A stretch of 35,154 nt of DNA, taken from NCBI GenBank assembly GCA_900757865.1, contig CAAEPH010000043.1, forward strand, positions 1 through 35,154, in the 5' to 3' direction. Positions 18,579-25,215 of the stretch are shown here, piece by piece. Both the position numbers and the translations under genes were made by a program. Source of the stretch: an uncultured Sutterella sp. Lineage in GTDB: Bacteria > Pseudomonadota > Gammaproteobacteria > Burkholderiales > Burkholderiaceae_F. Below the pieces are notes generated by a model. That model was not told the origin of the DNA and ran no database searches. It saw nothing but the letters and a program-made list of their open reading frames with translations. Each line of letters opens with the position of its first letter. The first letter of the stretch is position 1.

Positions 18579-19991
18579 TTAGAGAGAGTAGTAAAGATCA
18601 AAGTCCAAAGCGGTCACAGCCATACGAGCGCGAGTGACCTCTGTCTGCTTGAGAGCAATATAGGAGTCGATGAAATCTTCACTAAACACCCCACCACGCG
18701 TTAAGAACTCATGATCCTTCGCTAAAGCGTCCAAAGCTTCATCCAACGAAGCACACACCACAGGAATCTTGGCGTTTTCTTCTGGGGGCAAGTCATACAA
18801 ATTCTTGTCCGCTGCTTCACCGGGATGAATCTTGTTCTGAATACCATCCAAACCGGCCATAAGCAATGCCGCAAAACCTAAATAGGGGTTGCAAAGCGGA
18901 TCCGGGAAGCGCACTTCCACGCGACGCGCTTTCGGATTCGTGACGTGAGGAATACGGATCGAAGCCGAACGGTTGCAAGCGGAATAGGCCAACTTCACAG
19001 GTGCTTCAAACCCAGGTACGAGACGACGATAAGAGTTGATACCAGGGTTCGTAATCGCATTAAGCGCATGGGCGTGTTTGATCACACCACCGATATAGTA
19101 AAGGGCGAGATCAGAAAGACCCGCATAACCGTTGCCAGCAAAAAGATTCACACCGTCCTTCCAAATGGACTGATGCACATGCATCCCCGAGCCGTTATCC
19201 CCTTCTACGGGTTTAGGCATAAACGTCGCGGTTTTGCCATAAGCAGCCGCCACGTTGTGAACGGTGTATTTCACGATCTGCGTCCAGTCAGCACGCTTTA
19301 CTAACGTGGAGAATTTGGTACCGATTTCACACTGTCCGGCGCCACCCACTTCGTGATGGTGAATTTCGACGGGCACACCCTGCTGTTCAATCAGCACACA
19401 CATCTCGGAACGGATATCCGTCAAGGAATCCACAGGAGACACAGGGAAGTAGCCACCTTTCATACGGTTACGATGTCCGAGGTTGCCCCCTTCAATATCC
19501 AACCCACTCGACCAAGGAGCTTCTTCGCTATCGATCTGGAAGAAGCTCTTGCCTGGCTGATGATCAAACTTAATCGCATCGAAAATGAAGAACTCGGGTT
19601 CGGGACCAAAATAGGCCGTATCACCAATACCCGTGGTCTTTAAATAGGCTTCCGCACGAAGCGCAATGGAGCGAGGATCGCGACTATAGCCCTTACCCGT
19701 ATTGGGTTCATGCACATCACACTGCAACACCAACGTGTTGTGCTCTCGGAAAGGATCCATACGAGCGGTATCGGGATCGGGCATCAACAACATATCGCTG
19801 GCCTCAATACCACGCCAGCCCTTGAAAGAAGAGCCATCAAAGGGGTGACCCAATTCGAAGGTGTCTTCATCAAGGCAAGAGGCGGGCACGGTGACGTGCT
19901 GCTCTTTACCTAACGTGTCTGTCAGTCGAAGATCAACGAATTTCACATCGTTGTCTTTAATCATCTGCAAAACATCGGAGGCGGTAGTCAT
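18579..19991 (-). CDS. glnA: Glutamine synthetase, type I
   Basis: Makes glutamine from glutamate, ammonia and ATP; the main ammonia-assimilation enzyme and the product regulated by NtrBC. It has the DGSSFKGW block, FGPEPEFF, the HHHEVGGAGQCEIG metal site, GSGMHVHQS, the NPGINSYRRL loop and the KNLYDLPPEE adenylylation site with Tyr399. The adenylylation site and the 470-residue length mark it as the GSI-beta form, controlled by GlnE. GGGGAG lies about 9 bases before the ATG. A sigma-54 promoter and two NtrC-like operators lie upstream, and ntrB-ntrC follow, giving a classic glnALG layout. Confidence 0.98.
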   Translation of the reverse strand: MTTASDVLQMIKDNDVKFVDLRLTDTLGKEQHVTVPASCLDEDTFELGHPFDGSSFKGWRGIEASDMLLMPDPDTARMDPFREHNTLVLQCDVHEPNTGKGYSRDPRSIALRAEAYLKTTGIGDTAYFGPEPEFFIFDAIKFDHQPGKSFFQIDSEEAPWSSGLDIEGGNLGHRNRMKGGYFPVSPVDSLTDIRSEMCVLIEQQGVPVEIHHHEVGGAGQCEIGTKFSTLVKRADWTQIVKYTVHNVAAAYGKTATFMPKPVEGDNGSGMHVHQSIWKDGVNLFAGNGYAGLSDLALYYIGGVIKHAHALNAITNPGINSYRRLVPGFEAPVKLAYSACNRSASIRIPHVTNPKARRVEVRFPDPLCNPYLGFAALLMAGLDGIQNKIHPGEAADKNLYDLPPEENAKIPVVCASLDEALDALAKDHEFLTRGGVFSEDFIDSYIALKQTEVTRARMAVTALDFDLYYSL

Positions 19992-20100
19992 GGTTAATTC
20001 TCCCCAAGAGATATAAGCGGTGGGCGGTACCCAAACCGAATCGATTCACTGCTAACTAAAGAAAACCGATAACCGTTTTTCTTCAGGCTTACCCTAATAT

Positions 20101-20118
20101 AAGCAAAAATCATGCCAA
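20101..20118 (-). promoter_or_regulatory. Sigma-54 (-24/-12) promoter of glnA
   Basis: The minus strand reads TTGGCATGATTTTTGCTT. The invariant GG (20116-20115) and GC (20104-20103) are exactly 10 bases apart, and the sequence fits TTGGCAyg-N4-TTGCW. Transcription should start near 20091, about 100 bases before glnA. The location, together with the NtrC sites upstream, makes the call strong. Confidence 0.87.
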
Positions 20119-20226
20119 CTTATTAGGGTTTACGCTACTCATTTGATCGTTCTTTAAAAGACGCTCAAAGCTGGGTTTTCTCCCGCCGTCTTGAAACGTC
20201 AAGAACTCATAAATGCCTGCATTATC

Positions 20227-20241
20227 GCACTTTTTTAGTGC
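20227..20241 (-). promoter_or_regulatory. NtrC-like operator, promoter-proximal site
   Basis: GCACT-N5-AGTGC, a palindrome with the arms and spacing of the NtrC enhancer consensus (GCACy-N5-rGTGC). Its centre is about 143 bases upstream of the predicted glnA start. The spacer is all T, so it is less perfect than its neighbour. A T-run follows on the plus strand, but no plus-strand gene ends here, which argues against a terminator. Confidence 0.7.
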
Positions 20242-20266
20242 GTTTTTGCCTTTTTATGCTTTCTTG

Positions 20267-20283
20267 TGCACCAAATTGGTGCT
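20267..20283 (-). promoter_or_regulatory. NtrC operator, promoter-distal site
   Basis: TGCACCAAATTGGTGCT matches TGCACCA-N3-TGGTGCA at all but the last base. Centre near 20275, 41 bases (about four helical turns) from the second site and about 184 bases upstream of the predicted start. It lies in the gap between glnA and hemW. Confidence 0.85.
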
Positions 20284-20313
20284 CACTCTCATTATCAACA
20301 GTATGTTCAGATC

Positions 20314-21555
20314 TCAATCAGGCAGAAACGCTTCTTGGACATCGGATAAAAAGCGACGCCCGAGCTCTGTGCACTGCAGCTGTGCACCCGGCTTCAAAAG
20401 ACCTTGTTGCTCTAATCGCTCCCAGATAGGGGCGACGACGCTTTCGGGCAAGGCTGTTCTTGACGTAAAGAGTGTTTTAGGAACACCGTCGAGTAGTCGC
20501 AACACGTTAAGCATAAATTCAAACGGTATTTCACGATCGGGCACCCAAAAAGCTTCATCATGAGCCTGTGCGAATTGCTCCACAAACTCAAGGTAACGCT
20601 TGGGCGCATTAGCAGACTTCCATCGATAAATGCCTTGTTGGGTCGTGACTTTCGCGTGAGCCCCTGCTCCAATCGCTAAATAATCCCCATACGTCCAGTA
20701 ATTCAGATTGTGGTGGCAACGTCGGTTGGACTGAGCATAGCCCGAGACCTCATAGTGCTCATAGCCAGCTTCAAGCAGTTTGGATTCCACCATGTCAGAC
20801 ATATCCGCCACCAGATCCTCGTCGGGCAAATGACTCGGGAGCTGTTTAGCAAAGACAGTGCCGTCTTCAATCGTGAGCTGATAAAACGACAAGTGAGGAG
20901 CCCCCAGAGAGACCACCTCATTGACCTCTTGCTCAAGATCGACGAGTGACTCTGTCGGCAACGCATACATCAAATCAAAATTGACATTATCAAACACGCG
21001 AACCGCCTCTCGCATAGCCGCTCGAGCCTGGTGAGCTGAATGGATGCGTCCGAGGCGCTTCAACTTCGCGTCATCCAAACTCTGTATTCCTATCGAGAGA
21101 CGGTTAACACCTGCAGCGCGGAAATCCTGATAGCGAGCGACCTCCGTGGCCCCAGGGTTGGCCTCGAGTGTAATTTCGGCTGCCGAGCTCAAACCGATCT
21201 CGCGATCCACGCTCTCGAGCAACCTCGCCACATCGCTCGGCAGCATCAAGCTCGGCGTACCGCCGCCAATGAACACACTCTGGACACTCCGTCCTTGTGC
21301 CCACGGCGCCACGGTCATGAGTTCACGTTGCAAAGCAGCGACATAACGCGCCTGGATCGACTCAGCAGGTCCTATACCATCGTCCGCCACATTGAGTGCG
21401 TGTGAGTTGAAGTCACAATACGGGCATTTTTTCACACACCACGGCCAGTGAACGTAAAGACTGAGCGGAATCGCTGATGATCTAGCCCCTCTTTCAGGCA
21501 CAGCCAGAGCAACGGGCTCACCACGAGAAAGAGGCTTCAGAACCGCCTTTGGCAT
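20314..21555 (-). CDS. hemW: Radical SAM haem chaperone HemW (HemN-like)
   Basis: HemN-family radical SAM protein. The family was long annotated as oxygen-independent coproporphyrinogen oxidase, but HemW members bind haem and are thought to deliver it to membrane proteins. The cluster motif C40-x3-C44-x2-C47 is followed by DFNSH. The FIGGGTPS (SAM/GGGTPS motif), LEANPG and RLSIGIQSLDD blocks are typical. HemW lacks the N-terminal extension of true HemN, and this 413-residue protein fits that. I start it at the ATG at 21555, which shares a base with the rdgB stop (TAATG); an in-frame TTG at 21567 would add four residues. Last gene of rph-rdgB-hemW. Confidence 0.93.
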   Translation of the reverse strand: MPKAVLKPLSRGEPVALAVPERGARSSAIPLSLYVHWPWCVKKCPYCDFNSHALNVADDGIGPAESIQARYVAALQRELMTVAPWAQGRSVQSVFIGGGTPSLMLPSDVARLLESVDREIGLSSAAEITLEANPGATEVARYQDFRAAGVNRLSIGIQSLDDAKLKRLGRIHSAHQARAAMREAVRVFDNVNFDLMYALPTESLVDLEQEVNEVVSLGAPHLSFYQLTIEDGTVFAKQLPSHLPDEDLVADMSDMVESKLLEAGYEHYEVSGYAQSNRRCHHNLNYWTYGDYLAIGAGAHAKVTTQQGIYRWKSANAPKRYLEFVEQFAQAHDEAFWVPDREIPFEFMLNVLRLLDGVPKTLFTSRTALPESVVAPIWERLEQQGLLKPGAQLQCTELGRRFLSDVQEAFLPD

Positions 21556-22157
21556 TACCAACCCCAACTTTCTCGGATTTTCTCACGCAATTTCACCAAA
21601 GCCTGACCACGATGACTTAACCGATTTTTCACTGAAGGATCCAACTCCGCCACCGTTTTTCCTTCGGACGGAATATAAAAATAAGGGTCATACCCAAAGC
21701 CACCTTGCCCCTGGGGTTGGTCCACGATTTCACCAAACCAGCGAGCATCGGCAATCAAAGGCTCCGGATCATCCGCACTACGTACAGCCACCAACACGCA
21801 GGTATAGTGTCCACGACGATTCGTGACGCCCTTGAGTTTTTGAATCAACAAGGCATTATTGGCTTCATCGCTTTTGGGTTCGCCAGCAAATCTCGCTGAA
21901 TGCACCCCAGGCTGTCCCCTAAGCGCATCGACACAAATCCCCGAATCATCCGCCATGGCCGCTCGCCCCGTCACACGGGCCGCGTGTCGCGCCTTAGCTA
22001 AACAATTTTCCACAAAGGTCTCAAAGGGCTCGGGGCAGGGCTCCACGCCCAAGGCCCCCTGATTGATAATCGTGACCCCATCCTGCGCAAAGAGAGACTG
22101 AAATTCGCGCAGTTTCCCAGGGTTGTTTGAGGCAAGAACCAATTCTTTTGCTGACAT
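21555..22157 (-). CDS. rdgB: dITP/XTP pyrophosphatase (RdgB/HAM1)
   Basis: House-cleaning enzyme that hydrolyses dITP and XTP to monophosphates so deaminated purines are not built into DNA or RNA. The ASNNPGKLREF start (9-19), the metal-binding ADDSGICVDAL, GVHSARFAG, GGFGYDPYF and SHRGQAL motifs are all present. Length 200 is normal. The ATG overlaps the rph stop and the stop overlaps the hemW ATG, both as TAATG. This arrangement implies coupled translation. Confidence 0.97.
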   Translation of the reverse strand: MSAKELVLASNNPGKLREFQSLFAQDGVTIINQGALGVEPCPEPFETFVENCLAKARHAARVTGRAAMADDSGICVDALRGQPGVHSARFAGEPKSDEANNALLIQKLKGVTNRRGHYTCVLVAVRSADDPEPLIADARWFGEIVDQPQGQGGFGYDPYFYIPSEGKTVAELDPSVKNRLSHRGQALVKLREKIRESWGW

Positions 22158-22891
22158 TAATCGTTCTCCAAAGCTTGACGTTGAGCCTGCATAATTTCGC
22201 GATTGCCTTTTTCGGCAAGCGTCAATAGCTCATCGAGCTGTTCGCGTGTAAAGGGCATGCCTTCGGCCGTGCCCTGTACCTCCACAAACGCCCCTTCTGA
22301 GGTCATCACCACATTCATATCGGTATCGCCTGAGCTGTCTTCAATGTAGTTCAAATCAAGTCGAGCCTGTCCGTCGGCAAGCCCCACCGAGACAGCACTC
22401 ACTTGAGCAATCAGGGGATCCTCGTCAATGAAGCCATCACGGAGCATTTTTTGAGTTGCATCACGCAGGGCAACCCAAGCACCCGAAATGGAAGCGCAAC
22501 GCGTACCCCCATCGGCTTGCAACACATCGCAATCGATATGCAAGGTGTAGTCGCCCAACTTTTTGCGATCCACCACAGCACGTAAACTGCGTCCAATGAG
22601 ACGTTGAATTTCTTGAGTGCGTCCACTTTGCTTTCCCTTGGCAGCCTCACGATCCACACGCGTCCCCGTCGAGCGCGGTAACAGGCCATATTCGGCCGTC
22701 ACCCAACCTTCGCCTCGTCCCTCCAAAAAACGAGGTACACCACGGATAACACTAGCCGTGCACAGCACTTTGGTATCTCCGGCACAAACCAGCACACTGC
22801 CTTCGGCATATTTGGTGTAATGGCGCTGAAATGACATCGGACGAAGCTCATCAGGGGCTCGTCCATCGACACGTGTCTGTTCTTCTGACAT
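22157..22891 (-). CDS. rph: Ribonuclease PH
   Basis: Phosphorolytic 3'-5' exoribonuclease that trims the 3' ends of tRNA precursors and other stable RNA. The sequence is the full-length active type: RxDGR start (RVDGRAPDELRP), CTASV, the GWVTAEYGLLPRSTGTR block, the RSLRAVVD segment and DCDVLQADGGTR. Length 244 is close to the usual 238, so this is not the frameshifted form of E. coli K-12. AAGGA precedes the ATG by about 9 bases. First gene of rph-rdgB-hemW, divergent from yicC. Confidence 0.97.
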   Translation of the reverse strand: MSEEQTRVDGRAPDELRPMSFQRHYTKYAEGSVLVCAGDTKVLCTASVIRGVPRFLEGRGEGWVTAEYGLLPRSTGTRVDREAAKGKQSGRTQEIQRLIGRSLRAVVDRKKLGDYTLHIDCDVLQADGGTRCASISGAWVALRDATQKMLRDGFIDEDPLIAQVSAVSVGLADGQARLDLNYIEDSSGDTDMNVVMTSEGAFVEVQGTAEGMPFTREQLDELLTLAEKGNREIMQAQRQALEND

Positions 22892-22955
22892 GCTTTAATT
22901 TCCTTTGCTGTCTGCTCCACCTCAAAATGGTCTTGTGGAGGTCTCTTGGACAGTT

Positions 22956-22961
22956 ATTGTA
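22956..22961 (-). promoter_or_regulatory. Possible -10 box of rph
   Basis: TACAAT on the minus strand, about 65 bases before the rph start, within the divergent rph/yicC gap. I find no convincing -35 at 16-18 bases, so this is tentative. A CTCCAC/GTGGAG hairpin (22915-22920 with 22935-22940) would lie in the leader. Confidence 0.3.
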
Positions 22962-23183
22962 CCAATCGAGCTTTTTTAAGTCTCTCAACATCAAGACAAG
23001 CGTCGCGAAAAAAAGAAGTGAGATGAGCAATAAAGCGCTAGCTAACTTCAGACGCGACATTGTCCAAGGATTAAAATAGGGGCTTCCGCCGGTTGCAGTC
23101 TATACCGACTACGCTTCGATGATCTGCAATGCGGAGTGTCAACTTAATTTTTCCGACTTTCTTTTCATTGTAAGGACACCCTT

Positions 23184-24083
23184 ATGGCTGTTGCCTCGAT
23201 GACGGGCTATGCGGTTACCTCAGCCCCCACTGACCTCGGTACCGTTACCCTCGAATGCCGTTCCGTCAATTCTCGATTTCTTGACCTAACGCTTCGTTTA
23301 GCTGAAGATCTGCGCTTTGCCGATCCCCTTTTCCGTGAAACTGTTCAAAAAGCGCTAGCACGCGGAAAAGTGGAAATTCGCGCCAGTGTAACCCCCGACG
23401 AAAACGCTGCACCCGCAACGATTAACACCACGTTAGTGGCTCGCGTCGTCCAATTCCAAGACCTGATTTTGAAACAAGTTCCCACGGCTCAAGCCTTGAG
23501 CGTGGCTGATATTTTGCATATGCCAGGTGTGCTAAACGCCGCGAGCATTGATGCCGCAAAAGTCGAACAGCAACTCAGTACGCTTCTCGGGAACCTTCTT
23601 GGCTCGCTTAAAGCCTCACGCGAGCGCGAGGGAACAGCCCTTGCGACCATTCTGCTCAATAACTGTCAGCAAATTGAGACCACGGTGGAGGAGTTACAGG
23701 GAAAACTGCCCGACATTCTGGCTCACATTCAAGGTAAGCTCGAAGAACGCCTCACCGACGCTCTAGCCGGCGCGCTCTCCGAGAAAAGCACACTTACTCG
23801 TGAGGAAGTCACTGACCGCATCCGTCAAGAAGTCACGCTCTATGCCGTACGAATGGACGTCGAAGAAGAAATGAATCGTCTCCTGACGCATGTGAACGAA
23901 GTTCGCCGTATTCTTGAGAAGGGGGGTGCCGTAGGTCGTCGATTGGATTTTATTGTCCAAGAAATGAACCGTGAAGCCAACACTTTAGGCTCCAAAGCTG
24001 TTGCCCTCGAAATGACCAATACAGCCTTATCGCTCAAAGTGGTCATCGAACAGATGCGTGAACAGATTCAAAACTTGGAATAA
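23184..24083 (+). CDS. yicC: YicC family endoribonuclease
   Basis: YicC-like proteins are stress-linked endoribonucleases that act on some small RNAs in E. coli. The N-terminus MTGYA and the ECRSVNSRFLDL block are family hallmarks, and the C-terminal DUF1732 region contains the RLDFIVQEMNREANTLGSKA signature. Length 299 is slightly above the usual 287. AAGGA precedes the ATG by about 8 bases. gmk follows by 23 bases and rpoZ 48 bases later, so these three probably form one transcript ending at the terminator at 25026-25082. Confidence 0.96.
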   Translation: MAVASMTGYAVTSAPTDLGTVTLECRSVNSRFLDLTLRLAEDLRFADPLFRETVQKALARGKVEIRASVTPDENAAPATINTTLVARVVQFQDLILKQVPTAQALSVADILHMPGVLNAASIDAAKVEQQLSTLLGNLLGSLKASREREGTALATILLNNCQQIETTVEELQGKLPDILAHIQGKLEERLTDALAGALSEKSTLTREEVTDRIRQEVTLYAVRMDVEEEMNRLLTHVNEVRRILEKGGAVGRRLDFIVQEMNREANTLGSKAVALEMTNTALSLKVVIEQMREQIQNLE

Positions 24084-24106
24084 CACGAACCTATCTTCGA
24101 AATATC

Positions 24107-24748
24107 ATGAAAACAGAGCCTCTTACTCAACATAGTGGGCGCGTGTTTCTTGTCACAGCGCCATCGGGCGCGGGGAAATCTTCCCTCGTTAATGCCCTTT
24201 TGAAATTAGAGCCTTCACTTAAGCTTTCGATTTCCCATACGACGCGACAACCTCGCCCAGGCGAAGAAAACGGTCGCGAATACCACTTCGTGAGTGAAGC
24301 GGAGTTTTTAGCCATGCGCGAACGCGACGAGTTTCTTGAGTCAGCGTTAGTCCATGGCAACTACTACGGTACGAGTCGCATCTGGATTGAAAAGCAAGTT
24401 GCCCAAGGTAATGACGTTTTGCTTGAAATCGATTGGCAGGGAGCGCGTCAAGTTCGTGAACGCTTTCATGGAACTGTTGGGGTGTTTATTCTCCCACCCT
24501 CCATTGAAGCCCTAGAATGGCGACTTCATCATCGAGGCACCGACTCCGAAACCACCATTACTCGACGCCTCCTTGGAGCGGGCGCCGAAATGGCACACGC
24601 CCCTGAATTTGAGTACGTTATAATTAACGAAGATTTTGATGTTGCTCTTAATCAGCTCCGAGCAATTGTGGTAGCCAGTCGCTTGGCCTTTAAGCACCAA
24701 GCTGTTCGCTATCGAGACAAATTTGTCAGTTTAGGGATTCCTCTCTAA
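24107..24748 (+). CDS. gmk: Guanylate kinase
   Basis: Phosphorylates GMP to GDP; essential in nucleotide salvage. P-loop APSGAGKSS (18-26), SHTTRQPRPGE with the GMP-binding Tyr/Arg residues, and DWQGARQVRERF. Length 213 is normal (E. coli 207). There is no evident ribosome site before the ATG: the 20 bases ahead are a Pyr/A mixture. Translation may depend on coupling with yicC, whose stop is 23 bases away. Confidence 0.97.
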   Translation: MKTEPLTQHSGRVFLVTAPSGAGKSSLVNALLKLEPSLKLSISHTTRQPRPGEENGREYHFVSEAEFLAMRERDEFLESALVHGNYYGTSRIWIEKQVAQGNDVLLEIDWQGARQVRERFHGTVGVFILPPSIEALEWRLHHRGTDSETTITRRLLGAGAEMAHAPEFEYVIINEDFDVALNQLRAIVVASRLAFKHQAVRYRDKFVSLGIPL

Positions 24749-24796
24749 ACAAAACGATTTTCCCATTTCCTTTTACTACTCTGTATTTTTTACAAA

Positions 24797-24997
24797 ATGG
24801 CTCGCATTACTGTTGAAGACTGCCTGAAGAAGGTGCCTAACCGTTTCCAAATGGTGTTAGTGGCGGCTTATCGTGCCCGTCAACTCGCTCAAGGCTACGC
24901 CCCCAAGGTCGAAGCGAAAGATAAACCAGCTGTGATCGCATTGCGTGAGATTGCCCACGGTGATATTGGTTTAGAAATGCTAAAGAAAGCGCCATAG
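24797..24997 (+). CDS. rpoZ: RNA polymerase omega subunit
   Basis: Small subunit that helps assemble the beta-prime subunit and takes part in ppGpp binding. MARITVEDC, the NRFQMVLVAAYRARQL block and the IALREIAHGDI segment are omega hallmarks. Length 66 fits betaproteobacterial omega. As with gmk, no purine-rich ribosome site is visible: the leader is AT-rich (TTTTTTACAAA) right up to the ATG. spoT lies downstream but behind a terminator. Confidence 0.97.
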   Translation: MARITVEDCLKKVPNRFQMVLVAAYRARQLAQGYAPKVEAKDKPAVIALREIAHGDIGLEMLKKAP

Positions 24998-25025
24998 TCG
25001 CTTGTTGTTTCATTAGCAACGCATC

Positions 25026-25082
25026 AAAGTCAGGCCACGACGATAGAGTCTATACTCTGTGTTACTGAAGCCTGACTTTTTT
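25026..25082 (+). terminator. Terminator between rpoZ and spoT
   Basis: A 10-base-pair outer stem (25026-25035 with 25070-25079) with TTTTTT at its end. A small nested AGAGT/ACTCT hairpin sits in the loop. It marks the end of the yicC-gmk-rpoZ transcript and uncouples spoT from it. Confidence 0.85.
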
Positions 25083-25122
25083 GTATTTAGGCTTTCTTTT
25101 TGGTGCTGTTCGTTAGATCATA

Positions 25123-25140
25123 GTGAAAACAAGTTTTCAC
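25123..25140 (+). promoter_or_regulatory. 18-base inverted repeat upstream of spoT
   Basis: GTGAAAAC-AA-GTTTTCAC, perfect 8-base arms and a two-base spacer, 76 bases before the spoT ATG. It is too short in loop and lacks a U-run, so it does not look like a terminator; a dimeric repressor or activator site is plausible. The protein is unknown. Confidence 0.45.
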
Positions 25141-25215
25141 CATGACTTATGAACATTTTTCTCATCTTTATTCGACCAGGCACATGCGTTTTTGCCAGCC
25201 TTTTGAGAGACCATC

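Noticed and set aside
20227..20245. Plus-strand terminator (GCACT...AGTGC followed by T's)
   Set aside because: No plus-strand gene ends here; fit to the NtrC operator and the paired neighbour site make that reading better.
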